A stretch of DNA of 64,000 nucleotides from Terripilifer ovatus (GTDB taxonomy: Bacteria; Pseudomonadota; Alphaproteobacteria; Rhizobiales; Beijerinckiaceae), in NCBI GenBank assembly GCA_029222685.1, contig JARHVB010000085.1:186001-250000 (forward strand), in the 5' to 3' direction. Shown here piece after piece: positions 44,132 through 52,003 of the stretch. The notes under the pieces are model-generated. The model did not search any database and had not been told where the DNA came from. It saw only the letters and a list, made by a program, of their open reading frames with translations. The translations under genes were made by a program, and so were the position numbers. Position 1 is the first letter of the stretch. The number at the start of each line of letters is the position of its first letter.

Positions 44132-45346
44132 CTACTTCTTGGCCAACGCCGGGCAGGCATTGTCCGACAACGGCCGAAACACATCTTCGCCCTTCATCTG
44201 GCGCACCACCTTGATCAGGTCCCATTCGCCCTTGGATTCGGCCGGCGTCTTGACCTGAACGAGGAACACGTCGTGCACCATGCGGCCGTCTTCGCGCAGC
44301 ACGCCGGCGTTGGTGAAGGCGTCCTTGACCGGCGTGGCGCGCATTTTCGCGATCACCGTCTTGGGATCGGTCGAATTCGTTGCCTGTACGGCCTTGAGAT
44401 AGTTCAGCACCGCCGAATAGGTGCCGACCTGGAAGGTCGAGGGCGCGGTCTTGCGGCGCTCGATAAAGCGCTTCATGAAGGCGGCGGCTTCCGGATTGAT
44501 GTCCGGGGTCCATGTCGTCGTGAACATGCTGCCCTGTGCCACTTCCAGGCTCGTGCTCTTGATGGCGGGCAGGGAGTCGAGGCCGAGCGCCGCGATCTTC
44601 TGGCCGCCGGCGATGAGCCCGAATTCGCGCGCCGCCTTCACTGAATTGATGCCGTCATCGCCGCCGTTGTTGAGCGCGACGACCTCAGCCTTCGAAGCCT
44701 GGGCCTGCAGCACGAAAGACGAAAAATCCGTAGTTCCGAGCGGCGCCTTGACGGAGCCTACCACGGTCGCGCCGAACGGCTTGATCGATGCGATCACCGC
44801 CTGCTCGAGCCCCAATCCGAAGGCGTAGTCCGCGGTGATGAAGAACCAGCTCTTGCCGAGCTGCGGGACGGCCTGGCCGATGGTCCGGCCGATCTGATAG
44901 GTGTCGTAAACCCAGTGGACCGAATGATCCGGATCGCAGGCCTTGCCGGTGAAATCGGCGGAACCGGCGCTGGTCAGCAGCACCATGCGGTTCTTCGACT
45001 TGGCGATATCGAGAACGGCGAATCCAACCGCGGAATTCACCAGATCGGTGATGACGTCGACCTTGTCGATATCGAACCAGCGGTTGGCCAGAGAGACGCC
45101 AACATCGGGCTTGTTCTGATGGTCGCCGGCGAGAACTGTAATCGGGATGCCGTTGATCTTGCCGCCGAAGTCCTCCGCCGCCATTTTTGCGGCTTCGACG
45201 GAGCCGTTGCCGGAATTCTGTTCATAGCCGCCAGAAAGATCGGTCAGCACGCCGATCTTGATTGAACCGTTGGCGATCTGCGCCTGAGCGCAGGTTGACG
45301 CAAGCATCAGCGCAAGTGCTGACGCAGCAAAGCCGGAAACGCGCAT
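44132..45346 (-). CDS. Periplasmic binding protein of the Liv-type transporter linked to feruloyl-CoA synthase
   Basis: A 404-residue Peripla_BP_6 receptor with signal peptide MRVSGFAASALALMLASTCAQA, the opening IKIGVLTDLSGGYEQNSGNGSVEAAKMAAEDFGG and the lobe ITADYAFGLGLEQAVIASIKPFGATVVG. It heads the operon with livGFHM and fcs. In Rhodopseudomonas palustris a similar arrangement (CouPSTU) imports p-coumarate and related acids, so a hydroxycinnamate or other aromatic acid is the likely ligand; this is inference from context. The start has a cctgggaggga-type site in good register. Confidence 0.92.
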   Translation of the reverse strand: MRVSGFAASALALMLASTCAQAQIANGSIKIGVLTDLSGGYEQNSGNGSVEAAKMAAEDFGGKINGIPITVLAGDHQNKPDVGVSLANRWFDIDKVDVITDLVNSAVGFAVLDIAKSKNRMVLLTSAGSADFTGKACDPDHSVHWVYDTYQIGRTIGQAVPQLGKSWFFITADYAFGLGLEQAVIASIKPFGATVVGSVKAPLGTTDFSSFVLQAQASKAEVVALNNGGDDGINSVKAAREFGLIAGGQKIAALGLDSLPAIKSTSLEVAQGSMFTTTWTPDINPEAAAFMKRFIERRKTAPSTFQVGTYSAVLNYLKAVQATNSTDPKTVIAKMRATPVKDAFTNAGVLREDGRMVHDVFLVQVKTPAESKGEWDLIKVVRQMKGEDVFRPLSDNACPALAKK

Positions 45347-45429
45347 GACTCCCTCCCAGGAAACGCAAAAGCGGCCCGAAGATAGGAATGCACGCGCGAT
45401 AATGTCAATCTCCCTGATATTAAACTTTA

Positions 45430-46410
45430 TCAGTAGCTGCCGGCATTCCGCGCCCGCGCCACCAGCAGCGGCACGACCATGTCGAGCGTCGGCGTTTTGA
45501 TTTCGGCCTGCCGCGCAAGGTCTTGCAGGATGAGATAGGAGCTCTCGATCTCCATCCTGCGGCCGCGTTCGAGGTCCTGCAGCATCGACGGTTTGTGCGG
45601 CGACACGGTGGGATTTATCCTCGACTTCTCGATATCGAAGCCGGTGTTGTTGAAACCGTGGGCACGGGCAACTGCATCGGCCTCCGACTGAACGGCAAGC
45701 AGGACATCCTGCGTGCCCTTGTCGCCATGCACCTGTCCGATGGTGCCGCCGGTCAAAGTGCAGATCGCGAAATTGCCGACGACCCCTATATATTTCTCCC
45801 ACATTGGAACGCGCACCTCATCGGCGGCTTCCATGGTGATGTCGGTGACTTTCAAATCCTCCTCCACGAGCTTGCGCGATGCGGCCGCATTCGACGCCAG
45901 CGCGGGACCGATGGCGACCCTGCCGCCAGGCCGCGTCGCATGGATGACGCCGGGCTCGCGGATTTCGCCGCCAGACCAGCAGACAAAGCCCAGCGCCCGC
46001 TCGGCACCGATCGCCTTGTGCAGGACACCATGAGGATCGAGGCGGCTGAGATCGAGACGGACCCCGTTCGGCTGGAAGCCGTCGCCATAGAACCAGAAGA
46101 TGCCGTTCACCGCGAAGCCGACCATGGTCTTGGGGCCAAGCAGCGGCGCGATCGCGCCGGCGACCTCTTCCAGCGCCGGTGTCTTGGTGGCGATGATGAC
46201 AAGATCCTGTGCGCCGAAATCCCCCGGTGATGCTGAGGCTGCGATCTTATGGGTGAAGCTTTCCTTCGGATTGGTGACGGTCAGGCCCTTGGCGCGGATG
46301 GCGTCGAGATGCGGGCCGCGCGCGATAGCGCTGACATCATGCCCGGCGCGCACCAGCGCGCTTGCCAGCATGCCGCCGATGACGCCTGCGCCATAGATGC
46401 AAATCTTCAT
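45430..46410 (-). CDS. 2-dehydropantoate 2-reductase (ketopantoate reductase, ApbA/PanE-like)
   Basis: A 326-residue NADPH-dependent reductase of the ApbA/PanE family. The N-terminal Rossmann motif is CIYGAGVIGGMLASALVRAGHDV (about residues 3-25), VIIATKTPALE follows, and the C-terminal helical domain has MWEKYIGVVGNFAICTLTGG with the catalytic Lys and conserved Asn. Ketopantoate is the classical substrate, but paralogues in aromatic catabolic neighbourhoods may reduce other 2-oxo acids. It lies between an ACMSD-like gene and the fcs transporter operon, all on the minus strand. Confidence 0.88.
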   Translation of the reverse strand: MKICIYGAGVIGGMLASALVRAGHDVSAIARGPHLDAIRAKGLTVTNPKESFTHKIAASASPGDFGAQDLVIIATKTPALEEVAGAIAPLLGPKTMVGFAVNGIFWFYGDGFQPNGVRLDLSRLDPHGVLHKAIGAERALGFVCWSGGEIREPGVIHATRPGGRVAIGPALASNAAASRKLVEEDLKVTDITMEAADEVRVPMWEKYIGVVGNFAICTLTGGTIGQVHGDKGTQDVLLAVQSEADAVARAHGFNNTGFDIEKSRINPTVSPHKPSMLQDLERGRRMEIESSYLILQDLARQAEIKTPTLDMVVPLLVARARNAGSY

Positions 46411-46442
46411 GGGGATCTTTCCTGTTGGACAGCTGCAATCTT

Positions 46443-46564
46443 GGTGTCATTCCCGCCAAGCGAAGCGCAGAGCGGGAATCCAGAGGCAACGCGACGGATC
46501 AATTGATACTTGTGGGCTTCTGGATTCCGGCTCGCCCGCTGCGCGGGCATCGGGAATGACACCC
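46443..46564. repeat. Dispersed palindromic repeat, family B (copy 2)
   Basis: A 122-bp element starting ggtgtcattcccgccaagcg and ending cgggaatgacacc, with inner agcgggaatccag facing ctggattccggct. The left 46 bp match 27513-27558 exactly; the centres differ. It lies between the ketopantoate reductase-like gene and the ACMSD-like gene. Confidence 0.85.
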
Positions 46565-46582
46565 CTGGTTTGCCTTCCGGCC

Positions 46583-47575
46583 TTAAAGCTTCAGCAGCCG
46601 TTTGGCATTGCCCGACATGACTTTCGCCAGATCGTCTTTGGAAAGGCCAACGCTTTCGACGGCCTTGATCGTCTCGGCGATGGGGCCGAGCGGCGCGTCC
46701 GTCGAGAACACCACATGTTCGGCACCGAAAAATTCGAGGCCGGTGAGGAGGCCCGTCCGTGCGCCGAACATGGCGGTGTCACCGTAGAAATTATGGAAGT
46801 ATTCGAGATGCGGCCGCTTCAGTGACGGAAGCACTTTCGAATAGTCCTCGTCGGTGGTGCGGCCGCCGAGCACATCGAGGCCGGGACCGACTCTGCCGTC
46901 GTAATAGGGAATCATGCCGCCGCAATGATGGGTGATGATGTTGAGTTTCGGATAGCGGTCATAGAGGCCCCATAACACCAGGCGCGACATTGCCACGGAT
47001 GTCTCGTAGGGCCAGCCGAAACACCACCACATTTCGTAACGTGATTTCGCCTCGCTCGCATAATCGGTCATGTCCGATGTGCGCGCCGGATGCAGCCAGA
47101 TCGGCAGATCGTGTTTCGCCATCGCGGCGAAGATCGGTTCATATTTCGCCTGGTCGAGCGGCTCGCCGGCGACATTGGTGAAAATCTGGATGCCGCTGGC
47201 GCCGAGTTTGACGACGGCGCGGTCGATTTCCTGCACGGCAGTCTCGATGTCATGCATCGAGATGGCGGCGGCAAAGCCCGGGAAGCGGTCCTTGTGGCGG
47301 TCGCACAACTCGGCCATGGCATCATTGGCCACGCTGGCAAGATGGCGCGCCACATCGGCGGTGGCGATGTCCTCGAGCGGCGGGTTCGGCAGCGAGATGA
47401 TCTGCTGGTAATCCGAGCCGATCTTGTCCATGGCGCGAAACCGCACGTCGAGATCGAAGAGCGGAGGAATGCCGCGCAGGCGCGCGCCGATATTGCCCAG
47501 TTTCGGCGACGTTTTTGTCAGTTCCGTATAGAATTTATCCGGAAAAATATGCGTGTAGATATCGATCGCCTGCAT
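46583..47575 (-). CDS. Amidohydrolase of the aminocarboxymuconate-semialdehyde decarboxylase (ACMSD) family
   Basis: A 330-residue TIM-barrel amidohydrolase of the ACMSD-like group (decarboxylases and hydrolases of carboxylated muconates and aromatic acids). Visible are IDIYTHIFP at residues 4-12, a metal-site His in ILTHH-like NIITHHCGGMIPYYDGR, and FSTDAPLG near the end with the conserved Asp. The first position of the usual HxH metal pair is Tyr7 here (Y-T-H), so metal binding may differ. The ATG at 47573-47575 begins the first barrel strand. Neighbouring genes suggest a role in aromatic ring breakdown. Confidence 0.85.
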   Translation of the reverse strand: MQAIDIYTHIFPDKFYTELTKTSPKLGNIGARLRGIPPLFDLDVRFRAMDKIGSDYQQIISLPNPPLEDIATADVARHLASVANDAMAELCDRHKDRFPGFAAAISMHDIETAVQEIDRAVVKLGASGIQIFTNVAGEPLDQAKYEPIFAAMAKHDLPIWLHPARTSDMTDYASEAKSRYEMWWCFGWPYETSVAMSRLVLWGLYDRYPKLNIITHHCGGMIPYYDGRVGPGLDVLGGRTTDEDYSKVLPSLKRPHLEYFHNFYGDTAMFGARTGLLTGLEFFGAEHVVFSTDAPLGPIAETIKAVESVGLSKDDLAKVMSGNAKRLLKL

Positions 47576-47674
47576 GGACGGTTTCCCCCGGCTGCTTGTC
47601 GTTTCGCGCGGCAACCTAGCATGCGGAGGATAACCTCGCTACGCCGATGCGACGCCGGCAGAGCCGGAAGCTTG

Positions 47675-49471
47675 TTATTCGGCTGCCAGCGCCATGGCAG
47701 GCTGATTTTTCGGCGGCTGCTGCGTCTCAGCATTTTTGACGCAGTCGAGAATGAAATCGTGCAGCAGCGGTACGAGCAGCGCGCGATCTTCGGCGGATGT
47801 GAAATTGTGGTCGAGCGCAGCCACCTGGGCAAATTTGAAGCTTGGATAAGTGATGTGCGAGCCATTGCGTCCAAGCTGCATTTTCATTTCGTCGATGCCG
47901 CCGTCGCCCAGCGAATAGGCCATGAGCACGCGCAAGCCGCGCCGGCGGAAGTCCGCGAACGTGTCGAGAATGAAACGATGCTCCTTGTCGCCGACTTCGG
48001 CGGCGGCATTGAAGGCCCGCAGGAACCGCGTGCGGACGACGCGAAGGATCCGTTCGCAGATGGTCCGCAGGATGCCGCGCGTGTCCACATCGCCCTTGAG
48101 CAGCCGCAGCCAGATGGCGGGCTGACGCAGCATCGACAGATAATAATTCACCGAGGAATAGACGATCAGCCGCGCACTCGCATCCCAGACGAATTTCTGC
48201 AGGTTGATCATCGCCACTGCCGTGAGCCGCGGTTCGATCGCCGCCGCCTGGAAGGCGAGATAGGCGCCGCTGCAGATGCCCGACAGGGCGGGATTGCGGA
48301 TGCCCTGCGTCTCCAGCCAGTCGACCGCCGCCGTCACATCGGCGCGCGAGTCAGCAACATAGAAGACACGCGTGGGACGATCTACCAGATCCGGCGTTTC
48401 GCCGATGCCGCTCGTATCGATGCGCAAGGTCGAAATGCCCAGCGACGCAAGACGTCTCGCGATCTCGACGGTCTGTCGGCCCCAGCCGACATGCGGATTT
48501 GCGCCGGTGTTGAGAAGGATGAGAACCGGCGCCGCCGCTAGCATCTGTTTCGCCCGGCACAAGATTCCGAAGACCTGATTGCCCGTACCGAATTGCGCCG
48601 CGGTCTCGATGAAGGCGTCGCCTTCGAGGCGGGCTGTTTCGGGGCGCTTGCTGCTGCTGCTGCCGGCCGGTGGCGCTGTGCCGATCCAGTCGGCCACCTG
48701 GGTGAGATCGGCACGCGGCGGATCGGCGCTCGACGGATCGGTGAGAAGCGAATTGAAGCCGAGGAAATCCTGCAAGCTTACGCGGGCGCCGGCCGTGCGC
48801 CATTGCTGGCCTAGATCCTCCGCGGCAAGCTGACCGGATGGCGCAAGGATCATGATATCCATTGCCGGCGGCGGCAGGCTTTTCAGATCCATGCGGTTCA
48901 GAGCATCGAACGACATCTGGCTCAGGCGAAATCCATCGAATTCAAGTGGCGCAATGCTCGCCTCTGTCGTGCCATCGGGCCTGTTTTCGGGTCTGGCGAG
49001 GGAAGCGGTCGATGCGTCCTTGGCTTTGGCGATCCGATAGAGCGACCGCATTTCACGGACATAACGTTTGCCCGATACGATCGGCGCCATCAGCACCACA
49101 CGCTGGGCACCGGCCTCCTTGCCGACGAAAGCTGCGATCGAAGCGCCCAACCGTAAACCGACGAGGATCACATTCTTGACGCCGCTCGTGGCTTTCAGCC
49201 AGTCGATGGCGGCGAGCGCGGACTTGCACCGGCTGTCGATCGCATCGAGCGTCGCCTCATCGCCAAGCGAGTCGCCCGTGCCGGGAAAATCGAAACGCAA
49301 GGTGGGAAATCCACGCGAGGCGCAATCCTCTGCCAGCAGACGCATGCTCTTATGGCAAGCCAATGCCTCGACGCCGAATGGCGCAAGCAATACGATTCCC
49401 GTATCGCCTGCGGCTTCGTGATACATGCCGAAACAAGGGCCGAACGTCACCGCTTGCAAAGAAGGCTCCAT
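47675..49471 (-). CDS. Tandem alpha/beta hydrolase (two hydrolase domains, no serine elbows)
   Basis: A 598-residue protein made of two alpha/beta hydrolase-like domains, about residues 1-265 and 290-585, joined by a Ser/Pro-rich linker. The first resembles exosortase-associated hydrolases (RFDFPGTGDSLGD, then GLRLGAS), and its elbow has Arg107 where Ser is expected. The second has TLRIDTSGIGETPD and the elbow SGICSGAY, with Cys400 in the nucleophile place as in dienelactone hydrolase; a possible His is in ALDHNFTS. No signal peptide. It is divergent from the dehydrogenase-like/DUF1839/GH2 operon across 315 bp and probably shares its pathway. Function unknown; thioesterase or acyltransferase activity is possible. 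Confidence 0.8.
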   Translation of the reverse strand: MEPSLQAVTFGPCFGMYHEAAGDTGIVLLAPFGVEALACHKSMRLLAEDCASRGFPTLRFDFPGTGDSLGDEATLDAIDSRCKSALAAIDWLKATSGVKNVILVGLRLGASIAAFVGKEAGAQRVVLMAPIVSGKRYVREMRSLYRIAKAKDASTASLARPENRPDGTTEASIAPLEFDGFRLSQMSFDALNRMDLKSLPPPAMDIMILAPSGQLAAEDLGQQWRTAGARVSLQDFLGFNSLLTDPSSADPPRADLTQVADWIGTAPPAGSSSSKRPETARLEGDAFIETAAQFGTGNQVFGILCRAKQMLAAAPVLILLNTGANPHVGWGRQTVEIARRLASLGISTLRIDTSGIGETPDLVDRPTRVFYVADSRADVTAAVDWLETQGIRNPALSGICSGAYLAFQAAAIEPRLTAVAMINLQKFVWDASARLIVYSSVNYYLSMLRQPAIWLRLLKGDVDTRGILRTICERILRVVRTRFLRAFNAAAEVGDKEHRFILDTFADFRRRGLRVLMAYSLGDGGIDEMKMQLGRNGSHITYPSFKFAQVAALDHNFTSAEDRALLVPLLHDFILDCVKNAETQQPPKNQPAMALAAE

Positions 49472-49786
49472 CGCCGGGATGCTCCACCCGAACGATAGAC
49501 TGATAGCCGATCCGTACTTCCATGGTGGTAAAACACCCGGCGATTTGATGCGAATGCATAATGAATCGTAAACCGGTTTGAACGGATATGATTAACGCGC
49601 TCAGACGACGGCTTGCCCGCGCTGACCATTCTGAACGAAAGACGACGCAGGACAGTCACTTACGATACCGGCGCGAATTCGAAACGACGGTCCGGTCGCG
49701 TCACCCGTGTGGCGATCCGCTTAAGCCTTTCTACAGGCCGGACAAGTATACCGGGGCCAGTGAGTTCGAGCAGCGGGGCCGGGGGT
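49472..49786. promoter_or_regulatory. Divergent intergenic region
   Basis: These 315 bp lie between the divergent starts at 49471 and 49787 and should carry both promoters. I find no convincing gene. A perfect 10-bp palindrome aaaccggttt at 49570-49579 within an AT-richer stretch is the most noticeable element and could be a regulator site. A gggggt stretch directly before 49787 serves as the ribosome site. Confidence 0.3.
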
Positions 49787-50986
49787 ATGGGCATTGCGAT
49801 CAAGACGGCGGATCAGAAAGCCGCGGCGGCAGTTGCGTTCCGGCAGCGCGCCGAAGCCGTCGCCATTGTGGCAAAGCAATATGCGGGCGAGGTCGACCGG
49901 GATGCCCGGTTTCCTCATGAAGCCTTGCAGGCGTTGAAAGAAGCGCGCCTTCTCGGCATGCAGGTCGCTGTCGACCTGGGCGGCGACGGCGCCGGCTTGT
50001 CGGATATCGCCGAGGTCTGCACCATGCTGGGCCAGGATTGCGCCTCCACCGCGATGATTTTCGCCATGCATCAGATCAAGACCTCGAGCCTGGTCTCCCA
50101 TGGGTGCGACAGCAAGTGGCATCGCGGCTTCATGCAGGCGATCTGCGAGCAGCAATTGCTGCTGGCGTCGGCCACGACGGAAGGCGGCGTCGGCGGTGAC
50201 ATGCGCAGCAGCATCTGCGCGATCGAGCCCGAAGGCGATATGTTCCGGCTGCACAAGGAAGCCAATGTCATTTCCTATGGATCCGTCGCCGATGCCATTC
50301 TGATCACCGCCCGCCGCAATGCCGAAGCCTCGAGTTCCGATCAGGTGATGGCCGTGGTGCTGAAAGGTCAGTACAACCTACAAAAGAAGCTTGCCTGGGA
50401 TACGCTGGGCATGCGTGGCACCTGTTCCGAAGGCTTCAAGTTCGATTCACTGGCGCCGCGCGAACAGATTCTCGACAAGCCCTTCGCCGAGATCGCCGGA
50501 CAATCCATGCTGGCGACCGCGCACATCCTGTGGGGCAGCGTCTGGTTCGGCATTGCGTCCGATGCGATCGCTCGCGCCCGCATGTATATTCGCAACGAGG
50601 CACGCAAGAACCCGGGCACGATCCCCAACGGCGCGGTCCGCCTGACCCAGGCCGTCGCCAGCCTGCAGCGCATGAAAGCCGATATCCTCGATGGCCTTCG
50701 GCGGTTCGAGACGGCGAAGGAAAACGACGAAGAGCTCTCTTCCGTTTCCTTTGCCATCGCCATGAACAACCTCAAGGTGAACTGTTCGACCGCGGCTGCC
50801 GATATCGTGCGCGAAGCCATGCTGGTCACGGGCATCAACGGCTACCGTAACGACAGTCCCTACAGCGTCTCCCGCCATATGCGCGATGCCATGTCGGCGG
50901 CCTTGATGGTCAACAACGACCGGATCGTCGGCAATGTTTCCAAACTGATGTTGATCGGGCGCAACGAAACCAGTCTTTTCAACTGA
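49787..50986 (+). CDS. Acyl-CoA dehydrogenase-like flavoprotein (probable acyl- or aminoacyl-carrier oxidase)
   Basis: A 399-residue member of the acyl-CoA dehydrogenase superfamily. The N-terminal helical domain has FPHEALQALKEARLLGMQVAVDLGGDGAGLSDIAEVC, the beta domain LLASATTEGGVGGDMR, and the C-terminal domain RHMRDAMSAALMVNNDRIVGN. Where typical dehydrogenases have YEGTNEI with the catalytic Glu, this has MVNNDRI, so the usual base is missing; flavin monooxygenases and some carrier-protein-linked oxidases of the superfamily share this. The ATG at 49787 (MGIAIKTADQ) is chosen over a long noisy extension. It is 11 bp from the DUF1839 gene and lies in the same operon. Substrate unknown. Confidence 0.85.
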   Translation: MGIAIKTADQKAAAAVAFRQRAEAVAIVAKQYAGEVDRDARFPHEALQALKEARLLGMQVAVDLGGDGAGLSDIAEVCTMLGQDCASTAMIFAMHQIKTSSLVSHGCDSKWHRGFMQAICEQQLLLASATTEGGVGGDMRSSICAIEPEGDMFRLHKEANVISYGSVADAILITARRNAEASSSDQVMAVVLKGQYNLQKKLAWDTLGMRGTCSEGFKFDSLAPREQILDKPFAEIAGQSMLATAHILWGSVWFGIASDAIARARMYIRNEARKNPGTIPNGAVRLTQAVASLQRMKADILDGLRRFETAKENDEELSSVSFAIAMNNLKVNCSTAAADIVREAMLVTGINGYRNDSPYSVSRHMRDAMSAALMVNNDRIVGNVSKLMLIGRNETSLFN

Positions 50987-50997
50987 AAGAGCCTGTC

Positions 50998-51990
50998 ATG
51001 CCGGTGATCCTGCCTCATCTCGATGCGAAGACCTACGTGCCGCATGCCCTGCATGCCAGCGACCGCAACTGGATCGAGACGAATTGCTACGTCGATCTCT
51101 GGATCGAACTGCTGGCCTCGCTCGGCATGGCGCCTGAAGCCATGCTCGGTTTCACCGTCACACAGGATTTCGAAGGCGATCAATTCACCTTTTTCAAGCC
51201 GTCGACGGATACGCTGCAATCGCTATACGGCGTCGAAACGTCCGAACTGGCGATGTTCGATAACTGCGAGCGTCATTTCGTGACGCAGGCCGCGCGGGGA
51301 CGTTTCGTGCTCGTCGAGGTCGACGGCTATTTCCTGCCCGATACGCGCGGCGTTACCTATCGGAGCGGCCATAGCAAGACGACCATCTGCATCAACGAGA
51401 TCGATCCTGCCGCACGGCGGCTCTCGTATTTCCACAATGCGACTTACGCCACCCTCGACGGCGACGATTACGATGGCATCGTCAACGCCGGCGGGAAGAC
51501 TCATGACGGCCTTGAGACCCTGCTGCCCTATACCGAATTCGTCAAAGTGCCGGCGAAGCGAAAGCCGCTTGACGTGGAGGCGGCTGTCAACCGGCTTGCG
51601 ATGGAGATGTCGCGGCGGCCGCAAACCAATCCGCTGCGTGAGTTCAAGCTGATCTTCCCGGCGCATGTGGAGGATCTGCTGCAGCGGCCGGAAGCCTATT
51701 TCCATACCTATGCCTTCAACACGCTGCGCCAATGCGGCGCCAATTTCGAGTTGCTGGCAAGCCACCTGAACTGGCTGGGCGAGGCGGCCCGGATCGATCT
51801 GTCGGCGCCGGCCCTCTCGGCGCAGGTGATATCGGAAGGCATGAAGGCGTTGCAATTCAAATTGGCCCGCGCTTTGGCGCGTCGTCGTCCAGACGGCCTG
51901 AGCGACTTTCTCGAGCCGCTCGCCGATCATTACGATCAGGCGATGAGCTCCCTCGACAGCAAGATCGCGCCGCGCTCCATGGCCGCCTGA
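50998..51990 (+). CDS. DUF1839 family protein, BtrH-like putative acyltransferase
   Basis: A 330-residue protein of a family without assigned function. The N-terminal half has WIETNCYVDLWIELL with Cys30, and RFVLVEVDGYFLPDTRGVTYRSGHSKTTICINEID with Asp109 and His125. This arrangement (NC-x-x-D/L helix, then VDxYYLP...H...GYD) resembles the BtrH N-terminal family, papain-like enzymes that transfer an aminoacyl group from a carrier protein to an amine in butirosin synthesis. The C-terminal half is helical. No signal peptide. It sits between the dehydrogenase-like gene and the GH2 gene. The acyltransferase role is inferred from pattern similarity seen by eye and is unproven. Confidence 0.82.
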   Translation: MPVILPHLDAKTYVPHALHASDRNWIETNCYVDLWIELLASLGMAPEAMLGFTVTQDFEGDQFTFFKPSTDTLQSLYGVETSELAMFDNCERHFVTQAARGRFVLVEVDGYFLPDTRGVTYRSGHSKTTICINEIDPAARRLSYFHNATYATLDGDDYDGIVNAGGKTHDGLETLLPYTEFVKVPAKRKPLDVEAAVNRLAMEMSRRPQTNPLREFKLIFPAHVEDLLQRPEAYFHTYAFNTLRQCGANFELLASHLNWLGEAARIDLSAPALSAQVISEGMKALQFKLARALARRRPDGLSDFLEPLADHYDQAMSSLDSKIAPRSMAA

Positions 51991-52003
51991 GCGGATAGAA
52001 TCC

